A stretch of DNA of 47,427 nucleotides, from assembly GCA_027575805.1 (NCBI GenBank), contig JANBPU010000124.1, positions 1-47,427 on the forward strand. Direction: 5' to 3'. Position numbers and translations under genes: made by a program. Positions 22,806 through 36,700 of the stretch are shown here, one piece after another. The first letter of the stretch is position 1; each line of letters opens with the position of its first letter. Below the pieces are notes generated by a model that was not told where the DNA came from, did not search any database, and was given only the letters and a program-made list of their open reading frames with translations. Origin of the DNA: Mycoemilia scoparia. Its lineage: Eukaryota; Kickxellomycota; Kickxellomycetes; Kickxellales; Kickxellaceae.

Positions 22806-25366
22806 GTGAGATTGTTGATCCCTTCATTTTTCTATGAAACCCGCCGCTTGCTTGCCTGCTTTTCAATACTATCCTGCTGGTATTGTGGGCCCGCCAGATG
22901 CCAAAAACAATAGACCTCATCCGCTGTACCAGCGACAGCCAAAGCAGCAATGCTGTTAGTATCTCTGGTTTCCTGCATGTTTTTTGGCATTGGACCTTTC
23001 TAGTGTAGTGTGCCTGGTGACCGCAATGCGGACTCTCCTTCTATCTCATCAACAGGAGCGACTGCAAAACAAGATACAGCAAGCAGCACAAGAAAGCAAA
23101 CTGCCGGATTGTACTTTTTTGGGTGCTATCCGTTAATTTTGCAACCATCACCACGTCTGTGACCTCCTCATCCTCCTTTCCCACATCCTTATTTCTGGCA
23201 TGCAGTTCCATGAAACAGACTTGAGGAACATTTCTGCCAAGCCCTGGAAGAAGATTGTCAATTGCGCGACCCCCTTATCAACACAGAGAGCGAAGTATGG
23301 CTTGACAGAGGCAAGGAATATGGGCATGCGAGGTTGGGAAAATAATAGCGAAGGAGGTGCGCGCTTTTACTATGCTTGGTTAATTGGATTTGTTGGTGTG
23401 TATGGTGGCTATTGTCGGACCTCCTAACCACAATCCACTTTATTGCATATCTTTAATCTTCGCTCCTCTCTTTTTCTTTGGTGATAATCTTTATATGTGT
23501 TATACATATGAAGGTGTGGCGTTGCGAGTCCCATTAGGCAACTTCCCTTTTGGCCTGTGGAAGCATCAGTATGGACCAACGGTTTTATTTCTATATGGCT
23601 CATCAGGGGATTTCCTGCTCCCTCTAGTTCCACATTGTTATGTAAACTAGAATCTTAGGGCCATAAACCGTGGTCTGCAAAGATATTGACATGACAAACC
23701 AGGCAATGTATGTGTTTTCTCTCTCTCTCTCTCTCTATCCAAACCTCAAACTTTTACTCTGTTGGGCATTGCATTACAAACATTTGTGTATATATGTGTC
23801 TATGCTGTGACAGTAGTAGTTTCCATGCCTGAGGGCTGTGTGACAATAGACTATCTGTTTTTATCCACGACAGTGGTGGTGGTGGTGGTTGTTATAATAG
23901 TAGTCACTTGAGTATCAGCAGCAGTTGTTTTCTTGGCCACGGTGGTACAGATATTGACCTTAGATTCTTTGCCGACATACATTTTTCTAGTAATTAGTAA
24001 TGTCTATAAAATATCCGTACTACACATCTCATTCCCTCCCTCTCACTCACTGACACACTTTTCCATACCGAAAGCTGCGCGCCGATATGCTGCATCAATT
24101 TAGCTGTACATTGTTGTTATTATAGGCGGGGTGCCCAACAGAATGATGGGTTTGATGCATATCCACCAGAGTATCATCATCATCATCCCTATTAGCAGCA
24201 GCAGCAGCAGCAGCAACAGCTAAATTCCATTGTCATTGTTGAGTTGCTGTTATATCCTGCATATAGTTGCAGCAGGATAGCACTGCATTATAGTCAACAG
24301 GCGACTTGAATTTTGTGTTTGTTTGATATTATTGTTGCTACAGCTATTCTTGCCATAGACTCTAATGGATCATTATTTCTGAAGGGCCAGTTTTGCTATG
24401 CATATTAGTCAGTTTATATTATCATTGATGATACTAATTTAGCCCATCAAAAATAATCTTCTTAATGCCTGACAAATACTCTTGTAAACATTGTTGTTGT
24501 TGTTGTTGTTGTTGTCAGTTTCAAGGCAAAAAGGTCTGTAAATTCATGCAAACCAACTTTTCAATCTATCAGCATCCACAAATCTCAACGTCTATGCTGT
24601 GGAATTATTGGTATGATTTTTGTGCTATGAAAAGATTCGGAGCGAGGTAGATATGCTCTCGGGAGGGAGGGAGGGAGGGGGATATTCTGAAGTGTGGCAG
24701 TAAAAGAGAGCTGGCAATAGTTGCAGTAGTATTCGTCATTTTTTTAACAAGAATTCCTGAAAATTGCTTGTGCTTTTTTATATATAGCAAAGCCCCGTTT
24801 TTTTCTGGGTGAGTGGGTAGTGTTCATTTTCAATGTGCGTGTGTAGTCGGTGTTTTTCTGGGTTGGTTTAAAGTTCCCCACGATTATGATGGCTATGGCG
24901 ATGATGATGAACGGGATATGGACCGCTTCTTATCAACTTTAATGAAATCGCCGTTATCCCACAAACATTTACACACAAAATCTGTCTCCGCAATAACAAA
25001 TTATCGCGGTAGAAAGTCGATGATAATGCAATTATACGACTTTTTTCACCATACATACACGCCTTTATATATAATTTTATCTACATGTGGTGTTCTGTCC
25101 CAATCTTATTTGCTGTCGGCATTTCAACATCATATCTATCGATACAGCCAACGGTATTTGGGTGTATTATTAATTGAAATGTTGGTGGTGTTAACAATCG
25201 GATCCTGCTAATCACCTACAAAAAAGATTTATGAATTTTTGTAAAAACTAACAAGCAACAGGCCTGTGTTGTTGTTCTTTTCTACTTCAGTATCTCAGTA
25301 GCAGATTCTTCTAGGGCTTTTTGGCCCTTGCATGCAACCACATTGGACACACACACAACATCTGCC

Positions 25367-25391
25367 TGTGTGTGTGTGTGTGTGTGTGTGT
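25367..25391. repeat. (TG)n microsatellite
   Basis: Twelve TG units, preceded 15 bp upstream by a short CA run, so the two could pair as a hairpin. Confidence 0.95.
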
Positions 25392-26048
25392 TGTATAAAC
25401 CGTTTTCTTCGACCTTATTTTATTTATGACCTGAATAGCCAATAGATCAAAGTACGTATCTGTGCAGGTGCGCGCAACCGAATGAGGAACCGCTCTGTAG
25501 CCCATCAACTTCTTCAACAATATTCTTTGATCTTCTTTTATTAAGACACAGACACACAACAATAGACTTGTTCCTCGGATCCGAGGGGTGAGAGAGAGAG
25601 AGAGAGAGAGTCTTTGCGTAATAATACTAGCAACTGTTGTCGTCAGGGGCCGGGGTATTTCCTATTGTAATGATACTGGATACCACCTAATCGCTCGCTG
25701 CAAGGACAATAGTCTTGGATGGAGCAGGGACGGGGATTGTGGCCGGCAAAGAAATCTTCACAAAGAAATTGATCTGCATTGGTGAATAAGACCAACTATT
25801 TTTCTTGCCGATGACACCAGTGGGAATAGCGGCTTTCAAGCACACAACGCGTTCTTAAGAAACAACCTTTGTGACGTGCTTTACAAAGTATTTACTAGAA
25901 ATTTTAAATGAAAAGCTGCTTGTAGTATGATGGGATGTCGTTATCTTTTACTCAGGTATAAGCAGTAATCGGCAGTCTAGTTTGCTTGTTTGGTTGCTTT
26001 ACAGACAAGTATCTAAATAGTCTACAACCTACATTTACTTTGGCTTGT

Positions 26049-26080
26049 TATGTATGTATGTATGTATGTATGTATGTATG
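26049..26080. repeat. (TATG)8 tetranucleotide repeat
   Basis: Eight perfect TATG units (32 bp) followed by TGTGGGGGG. It is the longest perfect tetranucleotide array in the window. Confidence 0.95.
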
Positions 26081-26808
26081 TGTGGGGGGAGGAGGAGATA
26101 AAGAAATGCAACTAATTTTAATGATAATCAAGAAAATGTTCTCATGTGTAAGGGTCCATACATTTCAGTACCGCAATCCAAAATTGGAACTCCCAGTATC
26201 AACGGCCAGATAGATAACAAGATATACTTAAGCAGCTAATTTAGCAGAACGCACCCACTATGAGAAACTACTACAGTCTACCATTGATCACAAATTCGAC
26301 AGAGTAAAGGGCTAAACCGGCAGCAGTGTGACTGGCTTGCTTGTAGTGGTTTGAAGAGGGATTAGCACACAACAGTGCAGCAAAGTGCCACACGATTTTT
26401 TCCAAAAACGAAAGTGGTGGCACACCACAACCAAGCGCTTTTTCTTTCCTTGAGCCTCATCAATTGCAACAACAATAGTCATTATGACAATTTAGGAACG
26501 GAAGAAATTCTACCACAACAACTAAAAAGATGGAAAAAGACCAGGGATATTGATTCACTTGTCTGTTCCATTGTATACTCTTCTATAAACCATCCACACT
26601 CTCCCAAACTGACACAAATATGCATAAACTTACCGGACTGTTCCTCCCTCACAACTACTCTTATATATATATTTTCTCTCTATGTTTGAAATTCTTACAT
26701 CTAGGAATCCCCTTTTTTATTGTTAACATTTTAAATGCCCAATTTTCTCTTGAGCGCAAGATAAAAATGTGGGGAGAGAGAGAGGTTTTGAGGTGATTAT
26801 CATTGCTC

Positions 26809-26809
<1 letters not shown>

Positions 26810-26837
<28 letters not shown>
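26810..26837. repeat. (ATT)n microsatellite
   Basis: Nine TTA/ATT units in the gene-poor interval. Confidence 0.95.
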
Positions 26838-26840
<3 letters not shown>

Positions 26841-29800
26841 CTAGCAAAGGTGATAGTAACTGCATTTCTCTTTTTCGCTTCAGACTATTTACATTTATGT
26901 ATGTATAAATGTTTGTGTTGTTGATTCGAACGCAATTGTCTTTTATGTATGGAGAGCGTTGTACAACTTTTGCATGTATGTGTCTACACAGCCTTACATT
27001 AATATCGATGTGTTCTATTAATAGATTTTCCGGATTTGTCTATCGTCACATATTTACATATGCTTTTTTATTTACCAATTTCCCCACACTAATAAGTAAG
27101 GAATATGTATGTAAAAGTCTGTAGATGTTTGTGTGCTGATAACAGTCGGTTATAGCCATGGGCACCAGCAGTAACGTTAATGGTAATCGTGATAGTGGTG
27201 AAATATATATGCACATACTGCTTAAACTAGCTTTGTTTGGTCATACATTGGTTGGGTCATTGACACCAAAAGATTATTCTAATCATGTTATCATGTCTTT
27301 CAAATGTATCCATGTATAACATGGTTACTTATGAGCTGATATACTGGAAAGTTATCATGAAGGATGTATAATATATATTTTATGCTTGAGTCTAAACAAC
27401 CATCAAGGACATTAATTCTCATAAAACTACTTTTGGTATCACGAGATTTGTATTCAACAATTACAATAGAGAGAGAGAGAGAATATAAACATCTTGGATT
27501 CAATGTCAAGTGTTCTTTATGATTTCTTTGGCCATTTTACCAATAAAAGTATCATAATATCTTTAAACAATTGCAACAACAACAACAACAACAAGGAATT
27601 GCTAGTGTATTGTCACAGTACTAGTAGTAGTTATGTCAATGTTTGTTACACTGCTTTTTGGTAATCCAAATACATGTATGTAGTTTCTATATTTTATATG
27701 GTTAATCAATATCAAATCCATAGTAGTTGGCTATGATTTTTTTGTATTGTATGTGTAACTGACATTAAAACCATTATCACACCAATAAAGCCAAGAATTA
27801 CAACATACCAGGTATTCGATATTGGCCGTTGATTTGGGATTCTTTAATATCTAGTGTCTTTTGTTGACCACAGTAACTCCGTTACCAAATCCATTATCAA
27901 TAGTTGGTTGTGCTGCTACTACTACTACTACTACTGCTACTATTAATATTACTAATAATAATAATAATAATAACAGCAACAATCAGATAATTAAGGTGAA
28001 CATGTATATTCTTTAAAAGAACTCAAATTCCTTTTTTCTCACGACAATCTTATCTCGCAAATACTAAATGTCAAACAAAATCATTGATTCATATAATTAA
28101 AATAAAAGGCGTTCTTTCTCACGAAATACAATTATTCAAAATCGGGATATTTTTTCTACGGAGATATATTATGTTAAACCACAATGTTATCCATTTTAAT
28201 GTTGCCAATAGTTCCATAAGCTTGATTGTTTTCTTATCTTATCTCTCTGACTGTCTCTCCTTCTGACCCTATATTTCTTTTGGTCATTTTGTGGCAAATA
28301 TATTCTCATGGATCTATCTATCTGCTCAATTTAAGGCTGCGCCACACAACATCAGGTGTGTGTGTGTGTAAGTGTATGTGTATGTATATGCAAAGTATTG
28401 GATGCAAGGAGGTGCAGATAGTTTATCTGTTGGTACCGGATGATAGGAAAAAAGAATTAGAAAAAACTCGGATGAAGTAAAATAGATAGAGACATTGATA
28501 TGTAGTGTAATAAATTAATAATATGTTTGTCAAATGTTTTACAATATTATTCGAAATATTTTTTAAATGGGTTATTTATATATGTCCTTAACATTGTCTA
28601 TAGTCATTGCATTTGTGATCCACACACACACATATATATATATATATATAATTTAAGCTTTTAAAAAAGTTCATTAATTAGCTTTTAATAAAAATAAGCT
28701 CATTTTTATAGAAGCTTGTTTTATTATCAAATAATAGCAATAGGAAACAAATAAATTTAAGGGTAGGGTTTTTTTTCACTGAAATTTATTTTTGAGTGTG
28801 GTTGTATAAGCAGCCTCAGTCACGACTAATTTTAAATGTAAAATGTCAATACTATTTCACATTTGTTTAGTTTCAATTATTTATAAGCTCGTAATCCCTC
28901 CCCCTTTTTTTCTCAAGATAAAACAAGACACTTGATATATCTGCTGCAAATTATTATTTCTGATGCAAGGGAATAAGGGACTTTCGGGATCTTCAATGTT
29001 ATCGTAACTTTCATTATCTGATAGATGTGTGTGTTAGTACAGAAACATGATAACATTCAACCATTTTATTGGATAGAATTCCTTTTCCTTTTTTTCACTG
29101 TTTTCGTTTTATTTGTTGGCGGCAAGATTTCTTATTACTCAGTACCAGAATTTGAAAAAAAAGCGATAACCAGTAAAACAGTGCAATAACGAGGGTTGTT
29201 ACATACACACACACACACACACACAAACGTAGAGAGAATACAAAACTACGTTGTGATGTATTATTGGCTAACTATTGTTCAAACCATGTGTTCAGGTGTA
29301 TTTTTATAATAGGCTGCAGGGATCTCGCTCTCTCTCTGTTGTATCATCTATATTTTTCTCTCCACGTATGTATGTAGATTTATTTCTCCGCAGTTGCCAA
29401 CATCATATGAATATATAAATATATATGCTTGTAGAGCTATTTTAATGGTTTGGATTTTATTTAAAAGGGGCGTTTGTAAATCACTTTAACTCACATGACT
29501 CATAATAATCGATAGGTGTGGATTAGTTTAAGAGCCTGGATACCTGACAATTTGTTTATTATTACCCTTTTATTTATATGCTTTAATGAATGGCGGACCG
29601 ACAACGAAAACAGACAAACAGACAAGTGGTTGAATGTATGTGTGTTGTGGAATTCTTATAAGCTCTATAACATGTATGTATTTACACATTGAAAGGATTA
29701 ATTAATAAACGCAAAATCTTGGATTGGCTATATGATTCATATAATAAAAATAGAGCTGGGATGGATTATCTACTACTGACAAAATTGGTGTTTATACTTG

Positions 29801-32800
29801 AGCCAACACCAATTGGTGATTGCAAATATGCAAAACAAGCCAGAGCAAGGTCGCAACAATAAGATATAGATGATACTCAATAGTAATAAAATGAATCAAA
29901 TATCTCTTGTATTACTCCTTTATCTTTCTTTCTTTCTTTGGTCATATGTACCTCTGTTTGTGCATAAAGCAAGAATGCTGTATAGATCTTCACTTGGCTC
30001 CTTTAATAATAGCAACAATACATTAATTCTGACATTCAAACCATCTAAAGGATAATAAGACTTTGTTATACCAGTTTATTGTAAATCCTTCTTTCTATTC
30101 CCTGACTTCTTTCCTTTCAGCTTACTGTCTTTGTCATTTTTCTTTGCGTCAGCAGCAGTTTCTGGCACAGCTGCAGCGCTACCAAGATCTTTTGGTTCCA
30201 CAAAATGTCAAATACCTAAAGATATACACATTCTCAAAGAGATTGGCGGAAGTGGTGACCTTTAAATTCGAAAATCTCTTGCCATCCGATTTTCTCTAAA
30301 ATACTAATTGTTGTATCCAAAATCCATTCACAGATACAGCTTGGCTGGCGGTAGGGCCGACCAATAGTAGTTTAATAGATCTTCTTTATATGTGGAGATG
30401 ACAGGGATGATGATGATGATGTACACATATTCGGCTATATTTCTTTGCCACCAACCTTTGTTTGTTTGTTTGTTTGTTAACTAGCTTTGATAACGTGATT
30501 CATTCATGCTAAAATTTACCACTTCATCTAGGTACTATTTTGTATTGTCTTGAATAGCAATTAAACTTGTGGATCCTCCCCCCTGAACCACAATAACAAT
30601 AGCTATCATTCCTTTGTGTATACCGACCGGCATTGGATTTACTACTTGCCAGTGCCAAGAGGTAGAAATAGATCCAACTTTAACAAAAAGGAATCAAAGA
30701 ACCTTAGTTGGGTTTGTGTGCCGTTTTATGACCTTCTATGGTTTTTATCTGGCCAACTAAAAGTTGTACTGCAGTGGCATGCAGCAATTGGCGTGTCAAT
30801 AAAATCATACCATCGTATACAAGGTTAAGCACGTGTATGTTCAGTCATATTAGTAACTAAAAACAACAGGTGTGCTTAAAAAATTGCCGTTATTATTTTA
30901 TTCGTTTCTTCTGGTATTATTAACGCTATTTGTTCTACCGAGTAGGTTTTATAAAAAATTATAAGCCTGTGAGGGAGAGATAAACAGATAATCAGTCAGT
31001 AATACAAAGGGGCAAGTTTTAGAGTGAAGGGGTAAGCAGTATGGAGACAGAGGCTGAAATGAATAGGGGATTTGCAAGTCACGTATCCAAATTTTATTGC
31101 TTATTTGTGTCGCCCATGTTTCCTGTCTCACCATCTAACTGGCTTCTCCCGCCTATGAAGAGAGAGGATATTACACACTGTGCTTATGGATCAATATCAT
31201 TTGTGTATTTATTTTGCAACAATCACATTGTGTGCTATACGACGCACTGCTATCCAATTCTTTTCCTCTTCTTACAGGATACACACTGCAGTTAGGCAAT
31301 TTGCTGATGATTATAATAACAAGATAAGATGGAAATGGCGTTATCAATACCAAGGGAAATCCTCTAAACATTAGTGGTTAGTGCGATGGTAGTGTTAGTT
31401 GTATTGGCGGTAGTGGCAGCAGCGCTAAAACCAATATGAATTTCAAGATTGTGTAAAACCCAATATAATGTTACAACCACAACGCTATGTGGTTTTGAGC
31501 AACACAGTAAAAAAAGGTCCTAGAAGTCCAAAGCTTGACTTGAAATTCCAAGATGCACGTATAAATCAATATATATATAGATATATGTATCATTAGAGAA
31601 CTGTGTAGATTAAGTGATGTTGGTGGTCCTATGTAAATACGGCCAAAAGAAGCTAGTGGCTACTATAAACAATAATCCAAAGGAGAGCGAAAATATGTCA
31701 GCCAGGCAATTAGAAGAATGCGTGAGTTAGTGAGTGAGTGAGTGAGAATAGGATCTTTGGCTGGTGGTACTTTGGATAATCAGTTTCACCAAAAATCATT
31801 TAAATCTAGTTTATTCTGGACTGACTATCTTTTATCTCTTATCAACATGATGTGCATTGAATACATCTTTTATATCTCGTATTTTTATAGCTCTCATCGG
31901 CTTATATTTATGATTAATTGATGTTGATTATGATGGCCCAAGATTGTCCTTCTTTAAAAAATTATCCCTAGTGATTTTCATTATCTTATTTTTCAAATCC
32001 TTATCCAATGACTTTTGTGTGATTTGCATTAGATGAGACACTATTTTGTAGTATTGTTTTTATTGGGCTTCCTCTACGAAAGCCGATTGATATACTAAAT
32101 ATTGCTGTCTCGGTTTTGGCCTCTATGGTACCACTACTAGTATTAACAAATACCATTAGTACAACACTTATATGAATCTTAGCCATCTCGTGAGTGTATT
32201 TTACTAACAGGATCATGATTGGCTTGTGCTAAGATCAGTATTGATAGTTGATGAGTCAATATGTTTTTATCTATTAAGCAAGATCGCTTGGTGGGGTTAT
32301 ACGGAGTTTATGAGATCAGAATTTTGAGGTTTCAACCAACCTTTATTGATGCACATAAGCGGAGAGAGAAAGTATTTGATTCCATATTCAAATTCTTAGC
32401 CCAAATACTCGACTAATGTTCAATTCATTAACCAATTCTCAGAATCTCTACACAAATATGTGTATAATGGGAATTCATTTGTTTAAATGTTAGCAGAAAT
32501 AGTAAAAAGCTTTGGAATATATTATAAGATCTCTACATCATATAAGATTCAAAACAACAATTCTAAACCCCATTATCGATCTAAACCTGGAGTCGAATTC
32601 TTATCTAAATATCCCATTTTTGATAAACAACAATCAATAAACAACAACATATTCAGCCAACCACAAAAAATATAACAACGTGACTATTGTTGTTGCTTTT
32701 AAACTAAAATACATAATTCTTAAATGTATGGCGTACTTTACCTTACATTTTTATTCTGTTAGCCAGATCTTTCTCTGCCTCTCTCCCTTTTTTGAAAAAA

Positions 32801-33797
32801 AATAACAATAACCAATCCCGTGTCTATTTCTTTTTAATTCTATTACTGCTATTAGCAAGATCGATATTACTGCAACTGCGGTTTGAGGCTAGATGATTAG
32901 AAACCGTGACTTATTCAAACCAAGGGTTCTGGATATTTCTTTTCATTAGAATCATTTCAATTGGTCTCATTTATTTATTTTTTATCTGGCTGTTTCTATC
33001 CAGTATTAAAAATCTAAAAATAACCTGATATATAAATGGTGTTTGAATGTGTGGATGATATATTGTTTTATGGATATTAGCCTTGGCACACACAAACACA
33101 CACTGTCACAGGTTTATTTCCAAAAGAACCCTCACATCAACAACGACATTTATTTGCTATATCTCGTTTTTTCAACATGGTCTATTGTCATACAACAATT
33201 GTCTATCAGTGATGAGCTTTACATGAGGATGTGTAAGGAATTGTTAGTTTTTTATGCGCTCGGACTGTTTTAAAGCCCTGTTCATATTTGAATACCCAAG
33301 TTAAGTAGAGTTAATATACTTTGGACCAACAGTATATAAATTTATGTAAAAAGGAATGTGGAATAATTAGCATATAAAATTTAGTTGTTCTGTTAAAATT
33401 TTGATGATTCAAGGTCGAATAATCTATTCGTTGGACCACTAACATATTTATTCTGATATAACAAATGAATAGACTGTTAAAATAAACCAAATAGATTGTC
33501 AAGTGATTGGTGATTTTACACATTTCCCATATGAGTATGTTTTCAGTTTAACTTGAACAGATTTATAACAGCACAAGACGTTCTGGGTTCAAATAAACAC
33601 ACTCTTGGAATTCTAATTTTATGGTAGATACTCTTAATTAGAAGCCAAGTTTTCCTTTATGGTTAATATTTATTTGATAGCAACGAATCAAAAATAATAC
33701 ACAGCCTCACGCTCATACGCATGTGTGAGTGTGAGTAAGTCTGTATATAATAGTTAAAAAAATAGCTAATATGTGGCTAGTTTAGAAAACCATGCCA

Positions 33798-36700
33798 TTA
33801 TATGTTAAGAAAAGCACCAGCAAGAACACAGATCGGACTCCCGGTTATACCGGGAAGGCCAAGGCCCGGCTCAATTCCGTCTTCAGCTGATCCTGCCACA
33901 TCCATGTGGATGAATGGAATACGATTTTCAGGGCCTGAGGCCAAGCTATGCTGATCCAAACCAGTTGCCTTAATCAAAAAGGCAGCTGGGAACATGTGGC
34001 CACGAGAAGTGCTGACTGAGGCTTTGTCATTGGTTTGGTAGACATCTTCACGGTCTGTTTTGGCCGCAATGAAGTCAAAGTCATCACGTCTGAGAATAGA
34101 GCACTCAAATGGGTCGCCCCATGCCTTTCCTGACTTTGCCAAGCGCTGGTCGTATCCAGCTTTGCGAGCAGGGCCATTGGCAACTGATGCACCATACCAA
34201 CCATAGGCGCGGATGACATGGCCAGTCAAAGTGGCCACTGTGAATATGGACGAAGGAACAGCTGGCTGCCCAGATTTTTGGGCCTCCTTCCTTGACTTGA
34301 CAATTTCCTCTTTGCACTCGCAAATTGAGTCAGCCATGATTAGTCGGCCCTCTGCATCCGTGTCATTAATAAGCACTCTGACGCCAGCACGAGTAATGAG
34401 GATCTCATCTGGTAAAAGAGAATCAGGTCCTACAGAATTGCGTTCAAATGGCAGCAATGCAGTGATATCCACCTCAGTAGTCTTCAACAATGCAGCGCTG
34501 AGTACAAAGCCGGCTACACCACAGGCACCGAGCTTATCGCGAGACATGCCACGCATAGCACCACCAGTCTTGATAGAAATACCACCTACAGAGCCAATCA
34601 TAAGCACACAAATTTATGTATGTGCATTAATATTTATCTAGCCCAAGACCACAGAATGATTTCTTTCTGGTTCAACAATCCCATGGCTTGCATGTGTTAC
34701 AACTAGAGCAGCTTCAAAGTAGATCAAGTAAACAAACAATAGAAGCCTACCAGTGTCATATGTTACACCCTTTCCAACCAAGTACATGCTAAAAAAGAAA
34801 AGATAGCCAAGATAAATGGTTAGCTGTGTTTGGAACATATATACAATGTATGGCAGCTAGTCAATTTTGGATATTTCTGTCAAGTATAATATAGTCACAC
34901 ACATATTTACAGACAGTTCTATGGGCTTTGTTCATTGTCTTTTATCAGAACTTGCTAATGCAGACAGGGTTCATTCCACTGAAAGGTTTGCGGATACCCA
35001 AGATACTTGAAGAGCCTCCCAACAAGTTATTTCGCACCCAATAACTAAAAGACTTATAAAGTTAAACTTACTGTTCCTTGACATCGGAGCGATTTGATGA
35101 TCGGTATCTCAACTTTACAACGCAGGGCCACGTGTTCTTTGCTACAAAAATAAGTAATTGAGCAAACAATTTAGTGATTGGGTACGTCTGTGGTCATTGA
35201 CAATATTTCTTTTAAATAAGTGCATGCCGAGTGAAGATCAGGCAGCCAGGGAGTATACGTATGTGCGTATTCATGTAAATTCCATTGATGCATGCTTTCG
35301 ATGAACCTGGAACTAGAATAATGCCAGATTGTGAGAATCCTGATATACATCCATCCACTTAAAAACCCTAACACAGGACCATGCAAACCCTGAATCATCC
35401 CTTGCCAAATCTGTGTGCAATTCGAAAAGAATAATCAAGATTGTGAGCACCTTTCCTTTTTTTCACACTTATTCCTGCATTTACATCCAATAGTACTCTC
35501 ACTGTTCCATAGCAAAATGTTCTTTGGCATGGTTATGCAATTTAACCACAAGAATCAGGTTTGTTTGTACATTGCGTTTGAAATCCCAGCAGTTGAATTC
35601 TCCTGCATTTCAACAAAAGATGTTTGGGTGTGTACACTGCCAGGCATTTCCCCAAACTTTGTTGAGTGGAAAGCAAATTACGACAAAGTGCTTGAAGTGG
35701 ATAAGTCAAGGACCTGGTATTCTTGGATTAAGCCAATGCGAAGTGACATGCCAAGCAAAGGACAAAGTGAGTGAGAAAAAGTCTGTTGTGCGACAGGTTA
35801 TATTTGCCAATTACTTGCATCGGCTGTATTTTATTCAGGAAAAATACTGGCATTGCAAGCCAGACCCGACACTTGTGTAGGTAGTGGAGTTCTCATAATG
35901 AATTGTTGATGAATGTATATGTGTGCACATCCTCTCTCTCACAAATTAAATGCCCGTACAAGATGATCATACACCGGGCATATGATGGATGTATATTTAT
36001 ATTCAGGAAAAATCGGCCGCATCAATGATTCATGCTATTTATATACACATTTTCAGCTGCTTACCGGCAAGGGAGGCACGAGATGAGTGATACAACAATG
36101 GGTACTCGCGCTTGATAGTTTCTATGTCCTTGACCTCCTCATAGGTTACATTGTCAAGTCCACAGAAAACTTGTTTAATATGTTCGGCGCACTTGTAGGG
36201 TGTCATACGTTCTGGGTCTCCATAACCCATGTCTACAGAAAACAAAATAATTCTGTGAGTCATTTGTGTTCTTTTAGAATACACTCCAAAAAAGGAATCC
36301 CTGTTTGAGCAGCACCAAGAATCATATGATGATAGACACAGAGAGGCAGTGTTAACAATAGCAAAAGCCGTAATAATATCAACTGCACATCAACGGTGTC
36401 AGACTACGATTTCAGATCCTTTAAATAAAGGGAAAATCTCTTTTTGACTCTTGATCTACGCATTGCAGAGCATAGTCATTGGCGAACCAGTAAACGCTGA
36501 TTGCTCACAAGACAAAATCCCACATAATATAGGTAAGGCCCTTCCTGTAATATATCTGCAATATAGTTCTTTTAGAATTTTTGTGGTAGCATCTTGCATC
36601 AGCTTCAGTCGTTGTGATCACCCGTGGCACATTAGTATTGGCAGATAGGGCTCATTCCGAAGAGAAAGATGTTTATCGAATTGTCAAACAACTCTTTCGG

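Larger units (their letters stand above)
20953..33797. other. 12.8-kb gene-poor, microsatellite-rich interval
   Basis: It lies upstream of the regulator start and ends at the 3' end of the aminopeptidase gene. I find no frame with a recognisable domain or convincing exon chain. It holds dense simple repeats: GA (22050-22065), GAT (22781-22805), CT (23718-23736), TTG (24491-24516), TG (25367-25391), GA (25589-25610), TATG (26049-26080), TTA (26810-26837), AAC (27572-27593), TA (28634-28651), CA (29203-29224), TTTG (30458-30477) and GAGT (31724-31744). A possible degenerate TIR element lies at about 24366-24464. Open frames near 22444-22950 and 24813-25211 are long but have only low-complexity or composition-driven sequence. 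Promoter, leader exons, non-coding RNA or enhancer DNA for the regulator could lie here, but I cannot show it. Confidence 0.5.

Noticed and set aside
22444..22950. 168-codon minus-strand frame with Ser and Pro runs
   Set aside because: The Ser and Pro runs come from GAT and GGT microsatellites, another frame is equally open, and no domain or intron structure supports it.
24366..24464. Possible fifth TIR element
   Set aside because: It has a GAAGGGC-like left arm and a weak right arm (CCCATCAAAAATAATC), but the core does not match; at best it is a very degenerate copy.
24813..25211. 132-codon plus-strand frame
   Set aside because: It begins with GTG, has no recognisable motif, and sits in microsatellite-rich DNA; chance is likelier.
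30063..30299. Polypyrimidine tract plus CAG followed by an open stretch, with protein-like reading on both strands
   Set aside because: I could not connect it to any second exon, and the minus-strand reading is closed by a TGA just upstream. It is not enough for a gene call.
35415..35880. Two overlapping plus-strand frames inside aminopeptidase intron 3
   Set aside because: No domain, overlapping frames, and location within a well-supported intron.
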